64,000 nt of DNA from Boothiomyces macroporosus (GCA_027604185.1 JADGKB010000064.1:1-64000), one strand, 5' to 3'. Counted from the first letter of the stretch, positions 44,083 to 56,142 are shown. Notes: generated by a model not told the origin, from the sequence alone. A program made the numbers and translations.

Positions 44083-46593
44083 TTAGTCGGAATCGTCGAC
44101 AAAGCTTTGAATTTCATTGATGGACTTGTACTTTCTTTGTTTCTGTCTTTGCTTGATTCGTTCGATATCTGCCTCCAGTTTCATTGTCTTTTATTAAAAA
44201 GATTTACCTCTGTCATTTGAACTGGTGGTGAGAGGTCATTGGTATTGACTGGTTGGTGCTTGAGAGTGTATTTCTTACGGTGGGATTTGTCCAAGAGAGC
44301 CTTGTCCAGCTCTCTGCACAGTTTCTTTCTTTCTTCAATCATTTCAGCTTCTTTTGCTACCAGCACTCCCAGCTGTCTTTCAGTTTCTTCATTTTGTTTT
44401 TCAAGGTAGAGGTATTTATCATGCAACTGGCCAAATTGTCTTTTTTCAATGGTAACTTGATCAATCAAGTCTCTTCTTTGAGCGTTATTCTTTTGAATGA
44501 TTGATTCAAGCTCATTGATTCTTGCTCCGCTTTGTGCTAGCTGGTGGTTTATCTTTGAAATCGTTTGTTCATAGTGTTCCCTGATGTTATTGGCTTCTTC
44601 TTTCCTACAATTAAATGCAATTACCACTTGTCGCTCATACATCTTTGAGTGCTGATTAGCCTTTGCATATCTCGACACGTTTTAGCGTGTTCATTGGAAA
44701 CGTTATCTAGCCTACTACTTTGCTCTGACAGCTGCAGTTCGTATTTACTCTTTATATTCTTGATTTGAGTTTCATAGTTTGCTGTGGAAGAAGACAGATT
44801 ATCTACCAACTGTTTCTTTTCATGTTCTAAAGCAGACACTTTTTGCAGCAAAGTGATTCTTTCATTCTTGTTTTCTTCAACTTCGCGTTCTACCCTTTTC
44901 AGTCTTCTATAAGTATCTTCTTGTCGCTCAGCATTTTGGTGCCGCTCTTGTTCGTATTGCTGCTGATCACGAAGCATTTTTTGATGAACACTATATAAGT
45001 CGAATGTAACCTTTCCAATCTTTGAACTGCTTCATTTCTGTCTCGCTCTGAAGCTCTGAGTTTTGAGTGCATCTCATCAATTGCCATCGTTAATCGGTCT
45101 GATTCGGCTGGAATATGACGAGTAAGTTTTTCCAGCTCACTTTCAGCAGCACTAACATTAATTTATTTCTTACCGTTTTTCTCTAATTGCTCGTTCAACT
45201 TGAGATTGGAGATTAGTACATAGCTCTTCCAATTTATTAGCTTCCAAAGCAGCCCGTTTTCTTTCTGCTTGAAACTGAGATTTGAGCCTTTGAATCTCTA
45301 AATCATTCTTTTCTTCAAAGGTTTTTGGCAACTCCAAACACTTTTGAGTTAGCGATTGAACTTCAAGTGCGAGACTCTGTTCGCGCTTTATTGCACTATC
45401 TCTCTCAAATAATGCTTCCTCTAGTTCATGTATTTCTCTTTGTCTATTGTCTATATTTTCTATTTCTTTACTTTCCGCCAAAGTAATCTTTCTCTCCAAG
45501 TTTTTAATAATGGATGTCTGCGTTTCAGCTTGCTCTTCCAGATCCTTATTTTTTTGTACAAGGGATTTATTCATTCTTTCAATTTCTATGTTGGCAATAA
45601 TTACCTTCAAATGCTTCGTTCTTTCTTTGAATCTCTTCTAGCAATTCTTTTTCTCGAGTGTTTGCTATAGCAGTTTCTTTGAGTAATTCCTGATATCTAT
45701 CAGTCAAGTCTGCCACTAAAGCTTGGAGCTCTTGATTTTTTAGAATTTGGTTTTCCAATTCACGCTGTTTCTTTTTGTTTATAGAGTGTAGCTGGTCTAG
45801 ATCAGCTTCTTTAGTAGCAAGTTCAAGAGTGCCAGCTTTGATTTTCCTTTCAAGCTGCTTCTTTTCATCATGGGCAGTTTCAATGTCGTGTTTAAACTGC
45901 ACAATTTGATCTTTGGTTTCTTCCAAGTTTTCAGTTGCGGATTTGTCTGTAATTAGAAAGATGTACATTGACGCCCAAGGTTGGTCAAGTTGTGTTTCAA
46001 GTGGGTGATTTCATCGTGTTGATTGTCGTTTTCTTCAAGCAACTTGTCATTTTCTTTAATCAAGACTGCAATTTGCTCGTTCGCTTCATCCACTTCAGGC
46101 TCATACGCCTTACTTGTATAGTTCCTATTGAGTAATCCAGCTTCCCCTGAAATATAAGGTTTGGTAGGCACGGTAGTTCCAAGCTGAACTGGAGTCTTGA
46201 TGAAATCATACTGACGCTGTTCCAAATTTGAATTCGCAGGGATGCTATCCAATGAACCAAATTCAGCCATCGCCATTTTGTTTAACATCTCGCTTTCGTT
46301 GATTTGAGCATCGACTTTTTTAAACAACTCATCTTCGCTATCCATTTTCGGTGGCTTGATGGAATCCTTTTCGAAATCCTGCACTCTAAATTTATCTGCT
46401 ATCGACTGCTCTCCTTTTCGATTTTTACGCTTGAACGTGTCTATGTAAACCAACGCTAACCTTTTATCGAAATGTTCCTCATTAATGGAACGCTGTTTCT
46501 GCCAGTCGGTTCCAAGTCTGTTGATTTGTTTAAATCTCCCATTGGGTTTAGAGTAGGAATATCGAAACTGTCTATCCGCTGCAAGTGCTCCAT
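44083..46593 (-). CDS. Coiled-coil basal-body/centriole protein, possibly SCLT1-like
   Basis: Eight exons with seven introns of 19-22 nt give 789 residues. The ATG at 46593 is used because removal of a first intron starting GTTAGC links it in frame. The N-terminal 150 residues are low-complexity; the rest is nearly continuous coiled coil (QLERKIKAGTLELATKEADL, ELEEALFERDSAIKREQSL). The spliced segment LISTQRCMSDKWKEEANNIR resembles the sodium channel and clathrin linker 1 (SCLT1) C-terminal region, a distal-appendage protein. The C terminus KLEADIERIKQRQKQRKYKS is basic. Other ciliary coiled-coil families remain possible. Confidence 0.6.
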
Positions 46594-46839
46594 GTCGCGT
46601 AAAACTTTTCAAACATCGCCAGCATTCAAAACCTCATATAAATGTGCCATTATAAAGCCTTAGATGACTAGTAGCACGCATGCGGTTACTTTGGAGCACC
46701 AACAAAAGTCCTATGATAATACATGATATTCCATTTGAATGGAAGATAGAACAATATTCCTATATATTTATGTTGTTAGTTTCTATCAGTTGAATGGCGA
46801 GCTCTGATTCTCAAGATCACACTTTCACAATCTGCAAAA

Positions 46840-48163
46840 ATGGAAGTTGACTGGCCAGACCGATGGCAAAATGTACACCACTATTTAAAGAGAGCTGCGC
46901 CATTTTCAGTAGAAGGATTTCAACCAGGTTCAGAAGTAATCGAATACCTCCACGAATGTTCAATTTGCATCATCGGTGCTGGAGGACTTGGATGCGAATT
47001 AATAAAGAATCTGGCAATGACGGGATTCAAAGATATTCATATTATCGATATGGACACAATTGATGTATCGAATCTCAATAGACAGTTCTTGTTTCGCCAA
47101 AAAGACGTTGGCAGGAGTAAAGCCGAAGTTGCTGCTGAATTCATCATGAGCAGAGTCCCTGGATGTAAAGTAACACCGTATTTTGGAAAGATTCAAGATA
47201 AAGATGAAGAATACTATTCGCAATTCACTTTGATTATATGCGGGTTGGATTCTGTAGAAGCTAGAAGATGGATGAATGCAATGATTATCGGAATGTATGA
47301 TGAAGAAGACCCTTCTACTCTAAAGCCGCTGATTGATGGCGGCACTGAAGGATTCAAAGGGCAATCAAGAGTTATATTACCAAGAATGACTGCATGCTAT
47401 GAATGCTCATTAGAAATGCAGACTAAACCAAAGACATTCCCCATGTGTAATTTTACTTGAACGTTAGGTACCATTGCGAATACTCCTAGATTGCCTGAGC
47501 ATTGTATTCAATTTGCATCTCAAGTTCAATGGCCAGAGGAATTTAAAGATAAAAAGTTGGATGGTAGCTTATGTTAATTGCAGGTGATGACCCAGAGCAT
47601 ATTCAGTGGTGTTTACGTAAAGCAAAGGAAAGGGCAGATCAATACGGGATTCGTGGGATTACATACTCTTTGACCCAAGGGGTAGTAAAGAATATCATTC
47701 CTGCAATCGCATCCACTAATGCAATAATCGCTGCTTCTTGTGCCAATGAAGCTTACAAATTGGTTACGGGATGCGCAGGATCAATGCAAAACTATATGAT
47801 GTATGTCGGCGATGCTGGGATTTACACTTATACTTTTGCCTTGGAACGCAAAGAAGAATGTCCAGTTTGCGGCTCTGCATTGTTGCAATTTGAAATGGAT
47901 AAAAACAGTTTGCTTCAAGACTTGATAGACTTGCTATTAGAAAAGAATGAAGTGTAAGTAATATTAATTATAGACAGTTAAAGCGGCCGTCATTGCGTAC
48001 ATCTAGCAAGTCACTTTACATGCAAGCACCACCGCAGCTGGAACAAATGACTCGCAAGAATTTGGAAATGAAGCTTCAAGACTTGTTTACATCCAATGAA
48101 GAGATTAATGTAACCGACATGAATCTGCCAATTTCTCTCCGCTTACATGTCAAATTAAAATAA
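46840..48163 (+). CDS. UBA3: NEDD8-activating enzyme E1 catalytic subunit
   Basis: Four exons with introns of 20-21 nt give 420 residues. It adenylates NEDD8/Rub1 and forms the thioester with a heterodimeric partner, feeding cullin neddylation. Seen: ATP site [53 protein letters not shown], zinc Cys pairs (TACYECSLE and CPVCG), and the catalytic Cys in [14 protein letters not shown]. The C-terminal ubiquitin-fold domain starts [20 protein letters not shown]. The third intron donor could be GTGTAA or GTAAGT; only the latter keeps the frame. Confidence 0.95.
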
Positions 48164-48190
48164 ATTGAATTTCTCGAATTTTCTTTCCAA

Positions 48191-48514
48191 ATGCAACTTG
48201 AAACACAAAGGCAAGGAAGCCAGACAATAACAGCAACAACAACACAAACAGGAACAATCACTGTACAAGCACAGGAACCAGAGACTCAACGCAGGACAGT
48301 GACGTTTGATTCCACAGCAATTGATAACGAGAACTTAAACAAGAAATCCTCCAAGAGTAAGTTTTTATCTAATTCAGTTTGTTGTATTTACAGGAAACCT
48401 TATAATCCAGATGATCCAAGCAGTGATGAAGAAAGTGGGGATGAGAAGGGAAATAGTTATGATATCCAGCCAAAGTACAAAAAGAAGCACTCGCACGCAC
48501 ACTGTAGTCACTAA
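48191..48514 (+). CDS. YPI1: Type 1 phosphatase inhibitor, Ypi1/PPP1R11-like
   Basis: Two exons with one 21-nt intron give a 100-residue protein. The core RRTVTFDSTAIDNENLNKKSSKICCIYRKPYNPDDPSSDE matches the family: RVxF-type docking (RTVTF), the invariant KKSSKxCCIY, then an acidic tail. ICCIY forms only after splicing. The N terminus is Thr/Gln-rich and the C terminus His-rich (KKKHSHAHCSH). It regulates PP1 in the nucleus. It starts 27 bp after the UBA3 stop. Confidence 0.9.
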   Translation: MQLETQRQGSQTITATTTQTGTITVQAQEPETQRRTVTFDSTAIDNENLNKKSSKSKFLSNSVCCIYRKPYNPDDPSSDEESGDEKGNSYDIQPKYKKKHSHAHCSH

Positions 48515-48595
48515 TATAATTATTTTTTGTATTTTGATCTACTGTAATAACTTACAAAGTGACTTTGCTGATTTGAATTTGAAAATCTCTTCTCG

Positions 48596-49435
48596 ATGGA
48601 AGCTGAAATTATAGAAATCCATCCCAGTCTGTTCAAGAAAAGAAAAAGAAATGAATTAGTAGTGGAAAAACCAGAGAGTGAATTAGAAGTGGAAATGCCA
48701 GAGAATAAATTGGCAGTAGAAATACCTTCTTCACCAGAGTATTGGAACACTATGGATAATGAAATAATAGTAATTCAGAGCTCTGACGATGAAAATGAAT
48801 CCAATTGCTTGATCTGTTTTGAAGACTTGCCAGGCTACAGTTGCCCCAAACACAGTTTATGCAAAGGGTGCTTTTCCCAGTACATTTCCACAGAACTGGA
48901 TAAACCACTGGCTGTATTAGCCAATTCAAAAGGGAAAATCAAGTGCCCCAAACCCGATTGCAACAGCTACTACTCATCAAAACAAATTACTGGTGGTGGA
49001 ATGATTGACAAGTATATTCAAATTGTTTATAAATTGGGGGAGATGGAAGGCGTAAACTCTGCTCCTGCTTTACAAATTGACAGTTTACGGACAAGGTTGG
49101 AGGAGGCCCTTAATTTGACGTGTCCGTGGTGCAGAGCAGTGTTTGTCGACTACGACGGCTGTGATGCTGTTATATGCTCAAAGTGTAACAAGTTCTTTTG
49201 TGGGTTATGCCTCGTTGGTTGTGCAAATAATTCCCAAGCTCACCAACACGCGGCGGCTTGCTCTGGGAACGGTAGTTATCATTCACACCAAAATACTAAA
49301 AAGCAAAAGCATCTGTTGCACAAGCAAACAAAGATAAACCGGCTATTGGAATGCTTGACTGGGGAGGAAAAGAATTGGGTAAAAAGGAATTTCATGAAAA
49401 CTTTTAAAAAAGAAAAAATTAAAGTCTTACTGTAA
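48596..49435 (+). CDS. RING/IBR-type E3 ligase-like protein with SUMO-interaction motifs
   Basis: Intronless, 279 residues. A first zinc-binding region (CLICFEDLPG, HSLCKGCFSQY, KCPKPDC) is followed by an IBR/RING2-like region (CPWCRAVFVDYDGCDAVIC, then CNKFFCGLCLVGC, ending H..HAAAC). This is the C6HC-like arrangement of RBR ligases, in reduced form. Two hydrophobic patches upstream, EIIEI near residue 4 and EIIVIQSSDDENES near residue 56, fit SUMO-interaction motifs, the second with an acidic/Ser flank. The C terminus is basic. A SUMO-targeted role is inference. Confidence 0.65.
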   Translation: MEAEIIEIHPSLFKKRKRNELVVEKPESELEVEMPENKLAVEIPSSPEYWNTMDNEIIVIQSSDDENESNCLICFEDLPGYSCPKHSLCKGCFSQYISTELDKPLAVLANSKGKIKCPKPDCNSYYSSKQITGGGMIDKYIQIVYKLGEMEGVNSAPALQIDSLRTRLEEALNLTCPWCRAVFVDYDGCDAVICSKCNKFFCGLCLVGCANNSQAHQHAAACSGNGSYHSHQNTKKQKHLLHKQTKINRLLECLTGEEKNWVKRNFMKTFKKEKIKVLL

Positions 49436-49532
49436 ATAAAACCATAATCGATTACGTAATCCATTAACTAGATCATGAATTACAAGATCAAGATTTTTCC
49501 TTGTTTTTTTCTCGCTTCTGATCTAAATCACA

Positions 49533-51295
49533 ATGGCACTCAAAATTCCAAAGTCTGGTTTAACAACCATGTTGAAAGATGGCTACAAAGTAATCGTGAC
49601 TAACATCAGCATAGCCAAGGGTTAGAAGAAGCAGTTTATAGAAATATCGCTGCTACTAAAGAATTGACTGAAATTACTAGAACTTCTTTGGGACCTAATG
49701 GTACTCGATCTGTAATCTAGGACGCAACAAGATGGTGATCAATCATTTGGAAAAACTTTTCGTCACTTCAGATGCTGCAACTATCATGAGAGAATTGGAA
49801 GTTGTCCATCCTGCTGCTAAATTATTAGTAATGGCTTCCCAACAGCAAGAAGCAGAAGTAACTGTTTTTAATGTAGATGGGTGATTCTACCAATTTTGTA
49901 GTTGTATTTGCTGGACAGTTATTGCAAGAGGCGGAATATTTACTTCGCATGGGTCTTCATGCCGCTGAAGTTATTGAAGGATATCGATTTGCTTTGAAAA
50001 AAGCATTAGCTTTAGCCGCAGGTAATAGATCTATTAAAATATAGATTTAACCATTGATACAATTACTGATCTACACGATCCTGCCCAATTGAGAAAGGTT
50101 GTCGTTTCTTCTATTGCAGCCAAACAAGTATTTTGATTTAATATTAGTATGGGTATGAAGATTTATTGTCTGATTTGGTTATCAAGGCTGCTACTGAAGT
50201 TATGCCAAAGAACACAAAGAATTTCAATGTTGATGCTATCCGTGTTGTTAAGATTCTAGGTGCTTCTATTTATGATTCTCAAGTAGTAAAGGGAATGGTG
50301 TTTGCTCGTAGCCCAGATAGCACCCTTCAAAAAGCCACTAAAGCCAAGGTTGCTATTTTCATGTCCGGAATCGATGTTGCATTGACTGAAACTAAAGGAA
50401 CTGTATTGATTAAAAACGCAAATGAAATGTTGGACTTTTCAAAGGGTGAAGAAAAGAACTTGGAAGCAGCAATTAAACAATTAGCAGATGCTGGAGTTAA
50501 AGTTGTCGTTTCTGGATCTGGTATTGGTGAACTAGCACTTCACTTTTTGAACAGATACAATATGGTTGTTGTTAAAGTTTTATCGAAATTCGATATCCGC
50601 CGTTTGTGTCGTGTTACTGGGGCAACTGCATTGACCAGATTTGGTGTTCCAATGCCTGAAGAAATGGGTTACTGTGATGTAGTAGAAGCGGTTGAAATTG
50701 GCAGTGACAGATGTACTGTTTTTAGACAAGATTCTGAAACTACAAAAACTGCTACCATCGTTCTGCGTGGAGGTACTCAAAACAGCATTGATGATTTGGA
50801 ACGTGCTGTTGATGATGGTGTCAATGTAATCAAAGCTGTTTCAAAAGACAACCGTCTTTTAGCTGGTGCTGGTGCTTTTGAAATCGAACTTGCTCGTTTA
50901 CTCCACAATGTGGCTGAATCTACTCCTGGTTTGAACCAATATGCAATTCAGAAATTTGCAGATGCCCTTGAAGTAATTCCAAGAACTTTGGCAGAAAACG
51001 CTGGCTTGGATGTATTTTTTATTAATTTTAGAGCACTGAAGTGATTTCCAAGCTTTATGCTTCTCACCAATCTGGAGACAAGGAAACCGGAATAAATATC
51101 GAGAGCGAAAACAATGGAATTTTGAACACCAAGGAAAAACAAATCTTTGATATATTTTCCGTAAAGGAATTTGCAATCAAGCAAGCAACTAATACTGCCC
51201 TTACTATCCTATCAGTTGATCAAATTATAATGAGCAAAGCTGCCGGTGGCCCTAAAGTGCCAAAACAACAAGGTAACTGGGATGAAGATGATTAA
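49533..51295 (+). CDS. CCT8: T-complex chaperonin subunit theta
   Basis: Seven exons with six introns of 19-23 nt give 546 residues, normal for CCT subunits. It is part of the cytosolic TRiC ring that folds actin and tubulin. Seen: ITRTSLGPNGRNKMVINH (ATP site), MGDSTNFVVVFAGQLLQEAE (a GDxT motif), the apical domain KAKVAIFMSGIDVALTETKG, VVVSGSGIGELALHFLNRY, TIVLRGGTQNSIDDLERAVDDG and the C-terminal VDQIIMSKAAGGPK. These last features are typical of the theta subunit. Five introns crowd the first 650 bp. Confidence 0.95.
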
Positions 51296-51362
51296 TAATA
51301 AAATTGTTATTCTTTTTAAACTTTAAGGTTTAAAAGTGTAAAAACCAGAAAAAATTGTTTGC

Positions 51363-52145
51363 ATGAAAATGGAAAAACGCTTGCAACTAGAATTCCAAAC
51401 TAACCAATTAATTTCCTTTCACGTTTCAGCAGACTTGAAAGTAACCCTAGTATTCCCCCACATTGTCTATGATAATATCGACTTTTACCTGTTCAAATCC
51501 AGCTGTCAAACCGAAATCATCTTGCCGTACAATTTGGATATCGCAATTCAGCTAGGCTACAAAATCAAAGAAATCTTAAAGTAATTCTTACTAACTAGAT
51601 TTGTAGTTACTGTCTATTCAGATACTGAAATCCCGCATACAATCGATTACGAAATCAAGCGTGATTATTTGGATTTACGGTACTTGATTAAATCAGGTAA
51701 CTTATTCTTACAAGGTTTTAAAATACTGTTTTATGTAAAGAATGATGATTACAATTATATTGTTTATTTGCAATTAGAAACAGAAGTTAAATTATTGGTT
51801 GTTGGTGAACGGGAGCTGGGGCTTGTGCTTGGAATGTATGATCATTCGCTAGAGGAATTTCAGATTATGGATAGAGAATGCACTCCTAGTGACTGTCCAA
51901 GTTTAACTAGCGAAGATTGTACACCATCAAAGCCTGGAAAAAACCAAGAATTCACTCTTGTGAAAAGTTTTAATACTTTGTTTGACGAGTATATGATGCA
52001 AGGAGCTGAGATAGTTTGCAAGACCAAGGTAAGTTGAAAATGATAGACTAAACGAGATAACGTGTACTCTGTTAGGGTTTTGCTGGATACAAAAATGAAA
52101 TTCTTTCCTCAGGTTAAAGCAGAAACTATAAAGAAATATGAATAA
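51363..52145 (+). CDS. Unrecognised protein with 18-nt introns
   Basis: Two introns are required by the reading frame: 51581-51598 and 52029-52046, each 18 nt. A third 18-nt candidate (51697-51714) is in frame and may be retained. The product is 242-248 residues, mostly beta-strand-like (KVTLVFPHIVYDNIDFYLF, GFKILFYVKNDDYNYIVYLQ, EVKLLVVGERELGLVLGMYD), with an acidic, Cys/Ser/Pro-rich linker (DRECTPSDCPSLTSEDCTPS) and a basic end. I do not recognise a family. The stop is 2 bp from the convergent NOC3 stop. Confidence 0.6.
52029..52046 (+). other. 18-nt intron in orphan gene
   Basis: GTAAGT...GATAG, 18 nt. Read-through meets TGA two codons later; splicing opens 32 further codons to the stop at 52145. 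A longer alternative (28 nt) leads to an early stop. The same gene has an 18-nt intron at 51581-51598, also required to avoid a stop. Confidence 0.7.
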
Positions 52146-52147
52146 AA

Positions 52148-54235
52148 TTAAATATCGCTGATTTTATCTTGACATTGCATAAAGAAATCGGTTTCGTACT
52201 GGCTTGGACCGTCAATCCTCAGAAACTTTCTTTTTGGCAAGAGTACTTTTGGGACCACTCTAAATCCTTCACTTGGGAAGCAGCTATATTCTCTTAATGC
52301 TTTGTTGCCCTTGATTGGATCTCCTTTCAGGATCTTTTTTGTGAATTCTCTGACTGTTGGATGGTAATGTCTTGATAGTTCAGTCATCTCCCATAAACTA
52401 GTGGCAAATGGATTGCACATATTTGGGTCATCCAAGAATGGTTGGTATATACCTGTGGATACCTTTCCTTCTTCATCAATAAGACACTCCAATCTAGGAA
52501 ATCGCTATTGTTAATTTTAATTACAGTCAGGGCGTTCTTGATGGTATTTAAGCAAGCAAGAGCAGAATTTACTGGAGATGTAGCTGCCAATGTGCCTAAT
52601 CGTTTGATAAAACTGCACACTCTTTCGATTGGCACCTATATTAAATATTCTTACTTCTCTATTCTTTTTCAGCATGGATTCAATACCACGTAAAAGCAAC
52701 TCTACTTCATTACGGTCTAGTACTTCAATTTGGCCAGGTAGATTGAACAATCTGCTAATTTGTGTATAAAGCGAAGTATAGAAATCTCTTAAATCCACTT
52801 TAAGTGCACCGCCAAGAGTATCTAGCAAATCAAACGCAGCGATAATGCAGTGCAGTGCCGTCTTTGAGGAATGTACTTCTTTGCCCTCCAAATAATCCTT
52901 GTACTGAGAATTACTAATTCCCTTCAGCAAATTTAGCAAATCTTGAAAGAAATCAACATTGATCAGATGTGTGTATTTGGATAAACCTTCCAAAACTGCA
53001 GGAACAAGCACTGAAGTTGGTTTGTTCTTTAAAATTCGGAAATAAGTCAAGAATACATATTTCAAGGTTTCAGATTGGCGAGATTGCAACTCTTGTCTGT
53101 CATACACAGCCTCTGCTTCTTTCACTTGTTCTTGCACTTCTTTAAAATGCTTTTCGATCTTCTTCATCTTTTTGCTAAGATGGACAGTTTCCTTTTTTCT
53201 TTTTTTAGTATCTGTATCTGTGCCAGTTACCAAGTTGAAGTTTAGAGAAAGAAAGGTTTCTAGCACGATTGGTTTGACAGAATTCGAATTGATGTAATCT
53301 GATAGTAATTTGACTAGCTCCAACGAAGCTTCACCACTGGCATCGTTCTTGAACACATCGATAAAAGCATTTGTAATCAACTCGGTTTCATTCTTTAATT
53401 GTTTCACCAACGCAGTCATGATGTTCAATCTAAAATTGAAATGAGTTTGAGTGGTCAATAGTTGGCACAAGGAAAGTATACAAGAATGCTGTAGTTCAGG
53501 AGTCTTTAAAGATTTTTCCAACAATTTCAAATATTCCTGGTAATTTGACAGCAATCCTTCTTCAAACTGACGCAATTCTTTCACCTGCTTTGACACTTTG
53601 ACATTTTCTTCTTCCGTGGTTTTTCGAATTCTATAGCCAGGAATAATATCTTTGAATACCATGAGCATGGTTAATATAGCCAAATTGGTTGATTTGTGAT
53701 CTGTCGTGTACTTGAAGAGATTCTTCAACAATCCATGATTCTTTTCAGGGTTTTCTAGAATGGCAGTTGCAATGTCAGCCAATTCTTCCTTTACCGTTGC
53801 CAACGACTTTTGACTGGATTTTGACGGCTTCTTTTTCTGCTCACTTGGAGCTGGTTTCTTTTCCACTTTTTCCTTTTGTTTTTCCTTTTTAGCTGCCTTT
53901 TCTACGGTAGCGTATTGAGATACTTGTTCAGGCACAGGAGTTTCCTCTTCAGATTCCTCAGCTTCAGATTCAGACTCTGGCTCTTCTTGGACTTTAACAA
54001 TTCGCCCATTTACTTTAATAGGAAGCTTCGTGTCTTCTTTTAATTCCTTTCTTGGCCTTCGTTCGTATTCTTCAAACTCTGCATCTTCCAAGAACGAAGC
54101 TCCCTTTCCAAATTCCGAAAACAATTCCAAATCTTGATCTTCCAGGTTAATATCCTCCTCCTCTTCTTCAACCACAGGCTTTACGGGTTGCTTGCCTGGC
54201 TTTAATCCTCGCTTCCAGCTATTCTTTTTTCCCAT
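52148..54235 (-). CDS. NOC3: Nucleolar complex protein 3
   Basis: Three exons with introns of 19 and 20 nt give 682 residues from ATG 54235. It has a basic/acidic N terminus, then the NOC3 region (ATAILENPEKNHGLLKNLFK, PGYRIRKTTEEENVKVSKQVKELRQFEEGLL) and the C-terminal CBF/Noc domain, which is completed only by splicing (LIDEEGKVSTGIYQPFLDDP, TSLWEMTELSRHYHPTVREF). It takes part in 60S ribosome maturation and, in yeast, replication licensing. The ATG is 17 bp from the ELP5 ATG. Confidence 0.93.
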
Positions 54236-54252
54236 AAAAAACAAAAAAAAAT

Positions 54253-54961
54253 ATGCTGCAAAAACCACTCTTGACTCAAATACTAACGAAAAGGGAAAAA
54301 TTCTCCTCTTTGATTATTTATGACACTGTAGAGTATCCCGCTCATATGGTACTAGGATCACTTGTCGATTCGTCCACATTATTGATCAAGACTGAGGGAT
54401 TCCCATTTCAGTTACAAACGATTGAGATGGATATCGCCGTAATTCGGGAAAGGAAACCAAAAACAATCTTGGTTGACTCAATCAATAATATCCTGTATTT
54501 CCATGGAATAGATTTCCTCGCTGACCTGTTTTCCCTTGGTAAGCACAACTAATGTAGACATTCAAGTAATAGCTGTGTATCATTCGGACTTGGATTTGCC
54601 TTACAACTCCAGGATCAATTACCTGGCTGTTTTAGATTCAATGGTACAGCTCAAGATAAGCCTATCCAAGCAAATAACAGTGTCGCTGAGGAAAAAGACT
54701 AGAACTATTGTGGAGACTGATGATTATACTTTTGATGGCGAGATTAAACTGGTCCCAAAAGAAACTGAAAAGAAAAAGGAAAAGAAAGTCGATGTGGAAG
54801 GAATCGCCAGTTTCAATCTTTCATTGACCGACAAGGAAAGAGAAAAGAAGGACGGGTTGGTGATGCCTTACATTGAAGCCCAGCAGGGTGTCATTAACTA
54901 TTACCACGAGCAAGAGGATGACTTTGACAGCGAAGACCCGGATGAAGATTTGGATATTTAA
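54253..54961 (+). CDS. ELP5: Elongator complex subunit 5
   Basis: Two exons with one 19-nt intron give 229 residues. RecA-like fold without a clear Walker A; the C terminus FNLSLTDKEREKKDGLVMPY...DDFDSEDPDEDLDI is diagnostic of Elp5/Iki1. It forms the Elp4-Elp5-Elp6 ring needed for tRNA wobble uridine modification. The ATG is only 17 bp from the divergent NOC3 ATG, an A-rich gap. The stop is 30 bp from the convergent transporter gene. Confidence 0.88.
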
Positions 54962-54991
54962 TATAATCCGTGCTATATCTTTATTGTACAT

Positions 54992-56142
54992 TCATTCAGC
55001 TTGGTCTATTACATCCTGCAAATACATTTCAAAATCCTCTTCGTCTAATTCTTCATATGAATCTATCCTGCTTTGTGTAGATAGTATTTTGATATAATTG
55101 AATGCTGGGGTTAATTCATGGTACCTCCTATTCCAATTAAACTCAATATCAGCCCGAAAATCATATTGGGCGTGAATTTATCTTTGAATATCAAAGCGGA
55201 AACAACCAGAGTCAATATTTCCTAAATTCAGAACAAGCATACTTTGAATATTCCAGCAATTGATAATGTAACTACTGATGTTGTTGAAATTAACGCGAAT
55301 TCGAAATTGACCATTGTAAATGCTATACATCCTCCAAATGATACCACCAGCAATAACCAAATCGAACCAGAGAAGTTAGCGAAATGCGGGTTAGCCAAGA
55401 GGGCAGAAAATCCTTCCAGAGTAACAAAACTGAAAAATAATGATACTGCAATAATTGGAGCAATGAATAAATTAGTTGCGAGTGGATTGTTCATTCCCAT
55501 CTTTTCATTTTCCAGCAATACCTGGGTAATTGCCCATCTGAATCCTGACAAAACTGTGGCAATTTGGATTTGCGCATATCCAAAAGCATCAAATTTTGTT
55601 TCATTCGCAACCATAATTCCAACACCCGCACAAATGATTATTACTGCTATTGTGATTCTCCATGACGGTTTCTCTAATCCAAACAGGAATGCAAATAATA
55701 ATACAAAGACAGGAGCTGATATTAGCTAAACATACCTGCTGACTTCACCATCGTATAAAATGATAGTGAGATAAACTAGGTAAATAGTAAAGTACTTTGA
55801 GTGAAGAGTTGCTCAGTCCAATGTCCAATCCTGTCGATATCCCACACGGAACCACTTTGAGCAAATAATCCCTAGGAGCCGGATACCGCTTGGGTTTGTA
55901 TGCCGGCAGAATCTGAAGCACTAAATAAGAGAGACTTCCTTGCATGATCATATGAACCATAGAGGTAAATAAGGGAAACTGAAAGTTGTCATAAGTCTTT
56001 GAAAATAGCCATTTGTTGTAGACATTAAGAGAAATGGAAGTAGAATACCACCCTGCAATACTCTAATTAATAATAATTACAGGAATAGAACTTTGAACAA
56101 GTGGCTCCGTTTGTGTGGAGTAGAAACCAACGAGGATATCAT
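54992..56142 (-). CDS. SLC35C2-like nucleotide-sugar/triose-phosphate translocator family protein
   Basis: Six exons with five introns of 20-21 nt give 349 residues from ATG 56142; an in-frame ATG at 56196 would add 18. About ten hydrophobic spans are visible. LIAGWYSTSISLNVYNKWLF at the start and FISLSFYTMVKSAAPVFVLLFAFLF with PSWRITIAV are typical of the SLC35C2 group of the TPT/nucleotide-sugar superfamily (Golgi/ER). SGFRWAITQVLLENEK and the later NP..T...AP segment support it. The tail is acidic (SYEELDEEDFEMYLQ). The start is 83 bp from the divergent aldo/keto reductase. Confidence 0.88.
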
